From positions 62,001-126,000 of the forward strand of contig CANXME010002310.1 in assembly GCA_948144175.1 (NCBI GenBank): DNA of 64,000 nucleotides. Direction: 5' to 3'. The first letter of the stretch is position 1. Every line of letters begins with the position of its first letter. The position numbers and the translations under genes were made by a program. The stretch is from Closterium sp. NIES-65. Taxonomy: Eukaryota; Streptophyta; Zygnematophyceae; Desmidiales; Closteriaceae. The notes beneath the pieces were generated by a model, which made no database searches, was not told the DNA's origin, and was given only the letters and a program-made list of their open reading frames with translations. Shown piece after piece: positions 44,001 to 54,100 of the stretch.

Positions 44001-47000
44001 AGGAGGGCAGAGGCAGCATGATGGCTAAATGGATGGACGCTGCTATTCTCGACCATAGTGACCCTGCTGCCACTGCCAATGATCTCGATGCTGGTGCTGA
44101 TGCTGTAGGTGCTGCTGCTGCTGATGTTGCTGGTGCTGATGCTGTAGGTGCTGCTGCTGCTGATGTTGCTGGTGCTGATGCTGGTGGGAGCACTGACAGC
44201 GTCAGCACTTCCAGTGCAGATAGCACCTCTGGTAAATGCACAACCGGAGCAGAAGCAGTACTAGCTGATGTGAGTGCAGCGGATGTGAGTGCAGTGGATG
44301 TGACTACACGGATGGAGTGGCCCGCACCGGGGACTGCAGCTCCAGTCCCGCACCGGGGACTGCAGCTCCAGTCCCGCACCGGGGACTGCAGCTCCAGTCC
44401 CTCACCCGGGACTGCAGCTCCAGCCACGCACCCGGGACTGCAGCTCCAGTTCCCCACCCGGGACAGCAGCTCCAGTCCCGCACCGGGGACTGCAGCTCCA
44501 GTCCCTCAATGACTAAGGATTTTCATATCCCTCTCTCTCCCTCCTCATTACCCCTGTTTCCGTCCACCCACTTCCCCCCAGCCCCCAGGCCATCCGGTGT
44601 TCTTCTCCTTCTTCCCCTCGTGCGCCAGTGAAGCCGCAACAATTGCTGAGGAGATAGAGAGTCTGGTTGACCCCGCTGAGCTCTCCCCCTGGCGGGGGCA
44701 AGCAGGCGCGAGGGGGGGCGCGGGGGGATGGGCGAGGGGAGGGGCGGGGGCAGGGGGAAGGGCATGGGCGGGGGGAGGGGCGAGGGAGGGGGCAATGGGA
44801 CGGGCGAGGGCAGGGGAGGGCGGAGGGGCGAGGGGAGGGGGAATGGGAGGGGAGATGGAAGGGGAGGTGGGAGGGGAGGGAGCAGGGGCGAGTGGGGGCT
44901 ATGCATGGAGGGACTTTTGTGTGCTGTACCGCACACACGCTCAGGCCGTGCAGCTGCAACAGGGGCTGGCGGACCTCGCGATTCCATGCATTGTCGTGGG
45001 CGGGAGCACTCTGTTCCAGAGGAAGGTGGGTTGCTGCTTTGATGTGCCTCGTGTTGCCTGGGGGCCAAGGCATCTCAGCCAAACAACACTCCAGCAGGGG
45101 CTGGCGGACCTCGCCATCCCATGCATCGTTGTGGGAGGGAGCACGCTGTTTCAGAGGAAGGTGGGTGCTGCCCCCTCGTTTCCGAAGGAGTGAGCAGCTG
45201 TGGTGGTTAGGGACCTGATAGCGTACATGAGAGTGGTCGCCAAATCAGCAGACGGTGTTGTTGCTCATCCCACCCTCACTCCCCTGCCCTCTGCTCCCTC
45301 CACTCCCTCCACTCCTGTCCCTCCCCCTCGCAGGTGGTGAAGGATCTCATAGCATACATGAGATTGGTCGCCAATCCAGCAGACAGTGTTGCACTGGGTC
45401 GGATATACAACACGCCCTCCAGAGGTATTCCTGTGTTTACCCTCGGGGACTTACGGTGTTTACCGTGCAGGGGTATTATGTTTTTCTCCTCTATGGATAG
45501 TCTGGTCTTTACCTGAAAAAGTTGTCCTCCGTGTTTTTTATTTTTTTATCTGTTTTTTTCCACTTCACCTGCCTTCCCCCCACCTCCTTCTTCCTCTAGA
45601 ATCTTCCTCCCTCCCCTTCCTTCTCCAACTCCCCCCTTCCTTGCCCATGGGGGCCTGAGCGAAGTCATGGGCCATCGACAAGCCAAGTCACTGGTGCAGC
45701 AGTGGTTCGGACCATTGACACTCCCTTTCTCCCTCATTACTTGTCCTCCCCTCTGTACCTCTCTGCACCTCTCTTTCTTCCTCATCACTCCCGTCCTCTC
45801 TACCTTCACCTTGCCTCCCTTGCACCATGCAGGCCTGGGGGCGAAGTCATGGGCGACAGTGCAGCAGTGGGCTCAGGGCCTCGACTCCCCCACGGGCACT
45901 GCAATCCTGGTACTCGTGCATCTGCACGGCCTGTCTTTCATCCATTCGTCCATCTTCCATGCATCCTCTTGCCATCGTCCATGCATCCTCTTGCCATCCT
46001 TCTTATGTTGAAAATTCCCTTCTTTTCTCCCTCCTATCTTGCAAACCCCATTCTCCACTCTCCCATCCTCCATCCTCCCCTCCTCCACCCTCCCACTTCA
46101 CTTCAGATCCATGCATTGTCCAGGAACTAGCAGCATGCCAATTGCTTTCCTCCCATTGCTTTCCCATCATCCACACTCCCATACTCCACACTCTCCCATC
46201 CTCCACATTCTCCATCCTCCACTCTCCCATCCCCTACTCTCCCATCCTCCACACTCTCCCATCCTCCACACTCTCCCATCCTCCACTCTCCCATCCTCCA
46301 CTCTCCCATCCTCCACTCTCCTATCCTCCACTCTCCCATCCCCTACTCTCCCATCCCCCACTCTCCCATCCTCCACTCTCCTATCCTCCACTCTCCCATC
46401 CCCTACTCTCCCATCCTCCACTCTCCCATCCTCCACTCTCCCATCCTCCACTCTCCCATCCTCCACTCTCCCATCCTCCACTCTCCTATCCTCCACTCTC
46501 CCATCCCCTACTCTCCCATCCCCCACTCTCCCATCCTCCACTCTCCTATCCTCCACTCTCCCATCCCCTACTCTCCCATCCTCCACTCTCCCATCCTCCA
46601 CTCTCCCATCCTCCACTCTCCCATCCTCCACTCTCCCATCCTACACTTTCCCATCCTCCACTCTTCCATCCCCCACTCTCCCCATCTTCCACTCTCCCAT
46701 CCTCCACTCCTATCCTCCACTCTCGCATCCTCCACACTCTCCCATCCTCCGCTGTCCAATTCTCTACTCTCCTCCACTTCCCATCACATTAATTTGACTA
46801 GGAACTAGCACTGGGCAAGCATGCAGACAACCCTCCTTCCATCTCCAAAAAGGCCAGGTCAGAAAACAGCCTTTCTCTTTTATCCGGTGCAATTGTTCGT
46901 TCTTATTGGTCTGATTCACGTACAAAGCTTCACATTTCTAGTCTCTGTTGTTTCCTAGTTCACATCAGTTGATCTGTAACAAGCGCTTTGATCAAGGAAC

Positions 47001-50000
47001 TTTTATATCCACCCACATCCCCTCCCTCTGTCTCTCCTCGTGTCTCAGGGAGAACCCTCTCAGCTTCGCACACCTCATCCTCTCCTTCCGTACTGCTGTA
47101 GGCACAGTGGATGGCGACAACTCAACTCTGAGTGCTTCGAGTCTTGATGGGAACAAAAAAAAGGGAGGGAAGGGGCCGAACCTGAACCTGTGTGTTCCAC
47201 CACCTACATCCCCTCCCTCCCTCTGTGTCCCGTCCTGTATTATGTCTCAGGGAAAATCTCCTCAGCTTCGCACACCTCATTCTCTCCTTCCGTACTGCTG
47301 TAGGCACAGTTGATGGCGACAACTCAAGTCTGAGTGCTTCGAGTCTCAGTGATTCGAGTCTTGATAAATCAAGTCCCGGTGATTCGAGTCTTGATAAATC
47401 AAGTCCCGGTGATTCGAGTCTTGGTGATTCGGGGCTAAGTGGGAGCAGTGGTGTGACCGAAGGGCTGCCTCATGCGGGAGGGCTGCTGAGGACTATAGTG
47501 GATGTGTGAGTACAGGGAGAGGGTTGCATGCTTGTTAATTGAGGCACAGAGCAACAGCAGCAGCACAAAAAGTAGCAGCAGCACCGGTGTTCTTGAAGAA
47601 GCAATCATCAGCACATTTTTCACTCATCCTTTCCAATCTCTCTTTCAATACCTCTCGTCCAAACTTATTATAGTTCCTCTTCCCCATCCCTTTTCTCCAC
47701 CCCTCTTCCCCACACCTCTTTTCCATACCTCTTTCCCATACCTCTTTCCCGTACCTCCTGTCGAGGCTCGAGTTGAAGCAGGAGTACAGCCCGGCAGCAG
47801 CAGCAAAGAGCCGGTTCCTGCTTGTTTATTCCTCTTCCCCATACCTCTTCCCCATACCTCCTGTTCAGGCTCGGGTTGAAGCAGGAATACAGCCCGGCAG
47901 CAGCAGCGGCAGCAGCAGCAAAGAGCCGGTCCCCCAACCCTGCTGCGTTGAGGCAGCGGCATGAGGAGGAGGGGAAGCGAGCTCTTGACCAAATGGAACG
48001 ATTGCAGGTGGGTGTGATGGGAGGGTGGGTGGGGATTGATTGGTTTTTCTTGGTGGTGGGTGTGGTGGTGGGGGGGTTGTGGTGGGGGGGGGTGGGGGGC
48101 TGTATGGCGTAGTAACAGCACGGTTGAGAGGAGCTGAGAGGATTTATGGCAGTAATGGAAGGAAAATCCTGCCCGACCCTGCTCCCCGAGGAGATGTAAG
48201 GAGGATGAGAGAGGAGGAGGACGAGCTTATTTGAAGAAAACAGCCATAAGTGTAAGTAGAATGCTGCTTATAAATCGTGTTCTAATCCACTTCTGTAACT
48301 CGTTCCTTTGACCTTCCCGAACCGATTGCTGATACTGCAGGACTTGGCGAACAGGTTCGGCCCAACCTGTGGGGTTGGTATGGAGGGAGTGCGGAACTTT
48401 CTGGAGCAGATTGCACTACTTTCAGGGGAGATGCACGAGTCTGGGGTGAGTCAATAACGAGTCTGGGGTGAGTCAATAACGAGTATGGGGTGAGTCAATT
48501 ACGAGTATGGGGTGAGCTAATAACGAGTATGGGGTGAGTCAATAACGAGTCTGGGGTAAGTCAATAACGAGCCTCGGGTGAGTCAATAACGAGTCTGGGT
48601 GAGTCAATAACGAGTATGGGGTGAGTCAATATCGAGTCTGGGGTGAGTCAATAACGAGTCTCGGGTGAGTCAATAACGAGTCTGGGGTGAGTCAATAACG
48701 AGTATGGGGTGAGCCAATAACGAGTATGGGGTGAGCCAATAACCTGTCCGGGCTCAGTCAATAGCGAGTATGGGGTGAGTGTGCAAATAGCAGTCAAGGG
48801 GTTCCACGCTGTTATATGATTCCTATAATTGTTTGTTTTCCTCTCTTCTTTCTTTCCGGTTGCAGCGAGGAATGCTGCAGCATTCCTAACCTATCCTCCT
48901 TCCTCCCTTCTTCTCCCTCCCGCCTCCTCGCTACAGGGAAAGGAAGCACTGCTGTCAGCCAATGCGGTGCGGCTGATGACCATCCACAAGGCCAGGGTTC
49001 TGGAGTTCCCGGTGGTGTTCCTGACAGGCATCTATCTCAATGCACCCTCACACACCCTCACACACCTACACATTGTTACTACCTGTGCTGCTTGTTCCCC
49101 TTGGCAGGGCAAGGAGGGACAGCTGTCAGCCAACGCTGTGCGGCTGATGACCATCCACAAGGCCAAGGGGCTGGAGTTCCCTGTGGTGTTTCTGAGTGCT
49201 AGCTGCCACAACCCTACCCTATCCTCCTTTCGCTCCGCCTTCCTCTCTTTAGCATTCCCCCTCTTCATTGCAGGGCAAGGAGGCACAGCTATCAGCCAAT
49301 GCTGTGCGGCGGATGACCATCCACTAGGCCAAGGGGCTGGAGTTCCCTGTGGTGTTCCTGACAGGCTTATTCCTCAACACACCCTCACACTGTGATACCT
49401 ACTTCCCTTCCTCTGTCCTCCCTCCTCATTACAGGGCAAGGAGGGACAGCTGTCAGCCAATGCAGTGCGATTAATGACCATCCACAAGGCCAAGGGGCTG
49501 GAGTTCCCTGTGGTGTTTCTGACAGGCCTGTTTCTTTACACACTCTTCTGTCAATCCTCTCTCCATGACAGGAGCAAGGAGGGACAGCTGTCAGCCAATG
49601 CGGTAAGGCTGATGACCATCCACAAGGCCAAGGAGCTGGAGTTCCCTGTGGTGTTCCTCACAGGCATCTCTATCAACACACCTTCACACACCTTCACACT
49701 GTTATATCCTTGCACTGCTCTCTCCCTTTCCAGGGCAAGGAGGGACAGCTGTCAGCCAACGCAGTGCGGCTGATGACCATCCACAAGGCCAAGGGGCTGG
49801 AGTTCCCTGTGGTGTTCCTGACAGGCCTGGAGAATCGAATCTTGCCGCTGATTCAGTATAGGAGGCGTGAGGAGGAGAGGCCTGGGTGGGAGAGGGTTAC
49901 TATAGGGACGGGGGGTAAGCATTCCCACCATCATCAGCAACAGCATAATCATCATCATTCTCATCAAAAGCAGCAGGTTGCGAGGAGAGGAGACTCTAGG

Positions 50001-50320
50001 GTACAAGGCGGGGGGGCGGAAAAGGAGGTTATGTTTGATGAAGAGGAGAGGAGACTTTGTTACGTGGCAATGACTCGCGCTCAAGATCGACTGTAAGTGG
50101 CTACCTGTATTGTCGTCAATCCGAAATCCCATTCTTGTGGTCCCCTGTTTGTCTATGTTTGTATTTTTTTGAAGTATTTTTACTCGTTTACTCATTGCGC
50201 CACAGGTACTTGAGTGGTGCACAACAGCGCAGAGTTTATAGAGAAACCTTGCAATCATTGGAGCCGTCAGTCTTCCTTAACGGTCTACAGGATCTTGCAC
50301 CGTTTCCAGGGAATATATAG
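38034..50320 (+). CDS. SRS2: SRS2-like UvrD-family 3'-5' DNA helicase, 19 exons
   Basis: Exons: 38034-38747, 38943-39029, 39288-39358, 39552-39621, 39808-40197, 40663-40752, 41638-41694, 41895-41966, 43061-43144, 43678-43794, 44582-45025, 45334-45424, 45833-45909, 46802-46857, 47251-47505, 47869-48007, 48341-48445, 49734-50092, 50206-50320. They sum to 3393 nt with matching phases: 1130 residues. All superfamily-1 motifs are present in order: GPGSGKT (Walker A), [28 protein letters not shown] (Walker B), VGDIDQ with [47 protein letters not shown], and [11 protein letters not shown]. The protein should unwind DNA and disrupt recombination intermediates, as SRS2/UvrD enzymes do. The N-terminus before the helicase core is long and Ser/Arg-rich, which could be an organelle-targeting sequence. 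The second ATG (MNSRAIQ) is an alternative start. Introns are crowded with truncated exon copies and minisatellites. Confidence 0.88.
40330..40966 (+). repeat. truncated copies of helicase exons 5 and 6
   Basis: A 3'-end copy of exon 5 with its donor lies at about 40330-40377. Exon 6 (intact 40663-40752, [19 protein letters not shown]) has an upstream copy at 40508-40592 (acceptor plus start, then divergent). Two downstream copies lie at about 40804-40866 (exon end plus GTGAGC donor) and 40918-40966 (middle part). Confidence 0.8.
41100..41580. repeat. 36-bp and 17-bp minisatellites in a helicase intron
   Basis: 41100-41275: about five copies of a 36-bp unit containing CTATCAATGTATACAGAAGC. 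41413-41580: about nine copies of CCTCCCTCCGACATGCC (17 bp) with decay at the right end. Both lie in the intron before exon 7. Confidence 0.85.
41777..41820 (+). repeat. downstream partial copy of the Walker B exon
   Basis: Repeats the last 43 nt of exon 7 ([15 protein letters not shown]) and its GTGAGT donor, 80 bp after the intact exon. Confidence 0.85.
41967..42115. repeat. 10-bp minisatellite starting at a splice donor
   Basis: Exon 8 ends GACCAG at 41966 and is followed by about 15 copies of GTGCGACCAG. Each unit repeats the exon end and donor-like GTGCG, so the array offers many equivalent GT sites. Minor variants occur (GATGCGATCAG, CATGTGCGGC). Confidence 0.9.
42284..42785. repeat. 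24-bp minisatellite with an internal inverted repeat
   Basis: About 20 near-perfect copies of a 24-bp unit containing ATGGGTCCACCCAT, in which ATGGGT and ACCCAT are reverse complements. One copy near 42695 is shortened. Confidence 0.9.
42799..42987 (+). repeat. two upstream partial copies of helicase exon 9
   Basis: Copies at about 42799-42866 (with a TGA after CIYS) and 42925-42987, each with the GGCATGGCAG acceptor context and the start of the exon ([14 protein letters not shown]), before the intact exon at 43061-43144. Confidence 0.8.
43262..43962 (+). repeat. intronic duplication and copies of helicase exon 10
   Basis: 43262-43450 holds two copies of a ~110-bp intronic segment (GAGGCCACCCGTGCA...). 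An upstream copy of exon 10 (acceptor plus [18 protein letters not shown]) lies at 43541-43613. A downstream copy (exon end plus GTGAGAG donor) lies at 43887-43962. The intact exon is 43678-43794. Confidence 0.8.
44085..44510. repeat. CTG-rich and 26-bp minisatellites in a helicase intron
   Basis: 44085-44185: a duplicated unit of CTG/GTT-rich sequence. 44330-44510: about seven copies of a unit like CCGGGGACTGCAGCTCCAGT. Confidence 0.8.
45091..45705 (+). repeat. partial copies of helicase exons 11, 12 and 13
   Basis: 45091-45154 repeats the end of exon 11 ([19 protein letters not shown]) with its donor, downstream of the intact exon. 45207-45262 is an upstream partial copy of exon 12 ([10 protein letters not shown]). 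45652-45705 is an upstream partial copy of exon 13. Confidence 0.75.
46170..46760. repeat. 15-bp polypyrimidine minisatellite, about 37 copies
   Basis: Unit CTCTCCCATCCTCCA with variants (CCCTA, CTATCC) arranged in a higher-order pattern. It fills most of intron 13; the plus strand is almost purine-free except for A in CCAT and TCCA. Confidence 0.9.
47050..47815 (+). repeat. upstream copies of helicase exons 15 and 16
   Basis: 47050 to about 47145 copies the start of exon 15 ([20 protein letters not shown]) with acceptor, before the intact exon at 47251-47505. 47764-47815 copies the start of exon 16 before the intact exon at 47869. Exon 15 itself contains a 30-bp coding repeat ([10 protein letters not shown], 47350-47425). 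Confidence 0.75.
48446..48780. repeat. 22-bp minisatellite starting at a splice donor
   Basis: Exon 17 ends CACGAGTCTGGG|GTGAGTCAAT at 48445. The array repeats GTGAGTCAATAACGAGTCTG about 15 times, so each unit carries a strong GTGAGT donor next to the exon-end sequence. Confidence 0.9.
48938..49660 (+). repeat. five upstream copies of the helicase motif V exon start
   Basis: Copies at about 48938-49030, 49109-49195, 49273-49371, 49435-49525 and 49573-49660, each with a pyrimidine tract, a CAG or AG acceptor and the sequence for [14 protein letters not shown]. The third has a TAG in place of the Lys codon after TIH. All end near FLTG, where the intact exon (49734-50092) continues. Confidence 0.9.
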
Positions 50321-51123
50321 GCCAAGGCGTCTTCGGTAACATAACGACTAGCAAATCACATTTCTTTATGTGGAAACATGTATTAAGATATACGCTCAGT
50401 CTAATTTTTCCCTTACCTTTATTTCGAAGCGTCCTCTGGTGCAACATATGTCAACCATTGGCAGTGAGTTCCCAAGGGCCCACCCATCACATCGCGCACA
50501 TCAATCCATTCCCCCCTTCCTGACTTCGAAGTGACTACCTCAGTTGTCACAAGGCTTCATTACTTCCCGAGAATCGCGAACCACCTAATTTGCGTGAATT
50601 CGTAGCCTCCTATTGTCTTGCACATCTGTCAATTTCGCAAGCTCGAGCCGTCTCAAAACCCTGTTTGCATATTTTTACTCATGTGTAAGGAATTTACACC
50701 GAGAATCTCGTGACATCGAGGTTCTCGAAATGTTCGCCCTACGCGATTCTTTTTAGTTCCATTATTCATCTATCCGTCGCCATCGCTGATACCGCGCTGT
50801 CATTCTAATACGAGATTTTTGTAATTTCCGCAAATCGTTTTGCGGGTAACACGGTGTCCCGATTGTACCAAGCAGCAGCATAAGGTGACTATTGAGTCGC
50901 GCGAAGGCCTGCTGATTAGATTCAAGGTCAAGGTTAAGAAGCTGGTTAGCTTCTAAGCAGCATAAGCGTCGGGATACTGACGTGTCAGGAGCAACGGCAG
51001 CGGGAACTGACGGCTCGTTTCCGCAGGAGGGTTTAACGAAGAAGACGGCTTCAAAGCGGGAGAAAGAGTAAACGAAGAAGAAGGGTGAGAGAAGCGGTGC
51101 TGGACCAGAGAGAGACTCAGCGA
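50321..51123. other. intergenic spacer upstream of the mTERF gene
   Basis: No gene supported. The last 120 bp before the ATG already contain AAGAAG-rich sequence like the coding region that follows. Confidence 0.4.
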
Positions 51124-54100
51124 ATGGCGGGCGTTACCGATGCAGACACAATGAATCAGTCGCGAGATGCTGGGGAGATGGAGTCAAAGCGGGAGAAAGG
51201 GTCAAAGGTGAAGAAGAAGGAGAAGAAGGAGAAGAAAGAGAAGAAAGAGAAGAAGCTGAAGAGCGGTGCGCTGAATGGTGGATCAGACGAAGCAGTGGAG
51301 AGCGTCGCGGCTGCAGAAGCGGGGAGACAGTCGCAGCCACCAGAGGAGAAGGGGAATAAGGGAGAGATGGAGGAGGGTATTCGAGAGAAGGGTGATCGGA
51401 AGAAAGGGTCAAAGCGGGTGAAGGGAGCGAAGCTTGAGAAGGAGTCAAATCGCAAGGGATGCGCTGAGGCTGCTGCCGCAGAGGAGCAGTCAAAGCAGAA
51501 AAAGGTGTCAAAGCGGGAGAGGGAGTCAAATCGGGGAAAGGAATCGGAACGGAAGAAGGCATTGAGTAGCGGCGGTAATGCAGATGAGTCAGCGACAGAT
51601 GGTCAGGATACAGCAGCAGGTGCCAAGGAGGCAGCAGCGGAGGCAGAGTGTCGAGCTGAAGGGTCTAAGCGGGCGAAGAAGGGGTCAAAGCGGAAGAGAT
51701 CTGCGAGTGGCGACGTGGACGCTAGCAGCGGCGGAGATGAGGCTGTGGCAGGGATGGAGGCTGCAGCAGAGGTGGAGCAGTCAATCGGAAAGGAGAAAAG
51801 GAAGAAGGCGAAGCGGGAAGGAGCCGTGCGTGATGGGTCTGCCAATGAGGCAGCTGATGGTGTTACGGTTGCAGCAGAAGCGGAGCAATCACCTGAGAAA
51901 AAGAAAAAGAAGAAGAAGCAGAAACTGGCTGTGCGTGAGGGGGCGAATGAGGCAGCTAATGAGGCAGCTGCAGGTGATAATACTGGAACAGAAGCGGAGG
52001 AATCACGTGTGAAGAGGAAGAAAAAGAAGTCGAAGCTGAAAGGAGCTGTGGATAACGGGGTTGTTAGTGAGGCAGTGACAGGTGCTGGTGTTTCAGCAGA
52101 GGAGTTGCAAGCACATGGGACGAAGGAAGAGACGAAGGAAACGAAGACGAAAGAAAAGAAAAAGTCAAAACGGAAACGGACTGATGAGGGTGTTGCCAGT
52201 GAGGCTGCTGCAGGTGATGATGCAGCAGCAGAAGCAGAGCAATCACGTGTGGGGAAGAAGAAGAAAAAGAAGAAGTCGAAGCGGGAACGAGCTGCTAGAG
52301 ATGGGGTGAAGGAGGAAGAGAGAGGTGCTGAGTTTGCAGAGGAACTTCTTCAGGAGCATGATGCATCGTTACCAGGTGGTTCAGAGGTGGCAGCAGCAGA
52401 GGAAGGGTCTCAGGTGAAGGGGAGGAAAAGGGAATCAAAGCAAGAAAAGGGGTCAAAGCGGGAGAAGGCGAAACAGAAGAGAGGGGATAACGGTATCGAG
52501 GAAACCAGCAGCATCGGGAATGGTGCAGCGGCAACAGAAGGGGTTGGGGTTGCAGCAGCAGGGGAGCAGCCGAGAGCGAGCGGGTCAAAGCGGGAGAAGA
52601 AGGCAAAACGGAAGAGAGCTTTGGGTAGTGGCAGCAAGGAGAACGGTAGCAGGACTGATGGAGTGGCAGCGGTAGGGGTGGGGGTTGCTGTAGCAGAGGA
52701 AGAGCAACCGCGGGTGAAGGGATTGAAACGTAGACGGGTTTCAGTCCCTAGCGGTGAGGGTGAAGCAGCAAGGGTTGAATCAGCAGCAGGAGCTGAAGCA
52801 GCAGCAGCAGCAGCAGCAGGAGCAGCAGTAGGAGCAGCATCAACAGGAGCAGCAGCATTAGCAGCACCAGCTGCAGCACCAGCACCAGCAACAGCAGCTG
52901 CTGCTGCTGCTGCTGCTGCAGTTGAAGCAGAATCTGAAGTACTACAGATGCAGGTACCAGAAGCAACGCCGGGACAACCAGCAGCGGTGAAAGTAGAAGA
53001 GGTAGATGCAGCAGGGGCAGAAGGAGCAGCGGCACAACCAGTAGCACTAGGAACAGAACCAACAGCAGCTGGGGTAGAAGTAGCAGGGGCGGAACCAGCA
53101 AAGAAAAGTCAGGCACCCAAATCAAGGCCGAAGAAAAGAAGCGAAAAAACAAGTGGCGTTTCTGCAATCCCGGCTGATTTGCGCTCGCTCTTGGAGTCAT
53201 GGGGCATGGACGAGCAGCAGATGTTTCGGGTACTCGTGCTGCGTCCCGGACTCGCGAAAGTAAGCGTAAAGGAACGAATCCTGCCGGGCAGCGCAGTGTT
53301 ACGCGGTTACGGAGTCGAGACCTGCGATCTCGCCCACGCGACCCTCATTTATCCGTGGTGGCTCGGCGCCTTGTCTGCAGAGGGCATAGAAGAGGTTGTG
53401 CAATTTCTGCGGGATTTGGGGGTCACGGATGGGGAGCTCTTGGGGAAGCTGCTGCGGCGAAATCCCGCGATGTTTGCGACTGACTCGGAGAAATTTCAGG
53501 AAAGGAAGATTGGGATGCTCAAGGAGCTTGGCATCACGGACTTCGTCCGAACCATGAGAAGGGATTCGCGAGTGATGACTGCTCGTCCGGCAACTCTCAC
53601 TGGGAAAGCGGATTATTTGAAGGAGTTGGTGGGAAATCATCATGCTCATAACATCGTAACGCGTAACACCACCCTCCTGGCAATCTCGAAGCAAGAGCTT
53701 ACGTCCAGGGAAGGGCTGTTTGAGGAACTTTTTGGACGTGAGCTACCCCGGATGGTTATAGCCAAGTTACTCCGGAAAGTGGATAACTCTTCTGGCGAAA
53801 CTCTGCGAGGGAAGTTTAAAGCCCTGTTCGACCTTCTCGGGGTAGAGCCAGCCCGAAAAGTTGTTTTGAAATATCCCAAGGTGTTGCATGCTTCGGAGGA
53901 GTCAATACGTGAGAATTTCCGTCGGTGGGGTTCTTTTTTAGCGGGCGAATATGATGCAGCGGATATGGTTCAGCGGTATCCGCTGCTGCTGTGTTCTAAC
54001 TGGGAGAGCGGAATACAGCCTAAGCTGGACTTCCTGCAGAAAAATCTTGGTCTGTCTGCCGGAGCTATAGGTTCGGTGCCGTACCTGGTGACTCTCAGCC

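Noticed and set aside
46039..46797. Long Ser/Pro/Leu-rich frames and Gly/Trp-rich complements
   Set aside because: Translations of the 15-bp intronic array, a multiple of three, so they stay open without selection.
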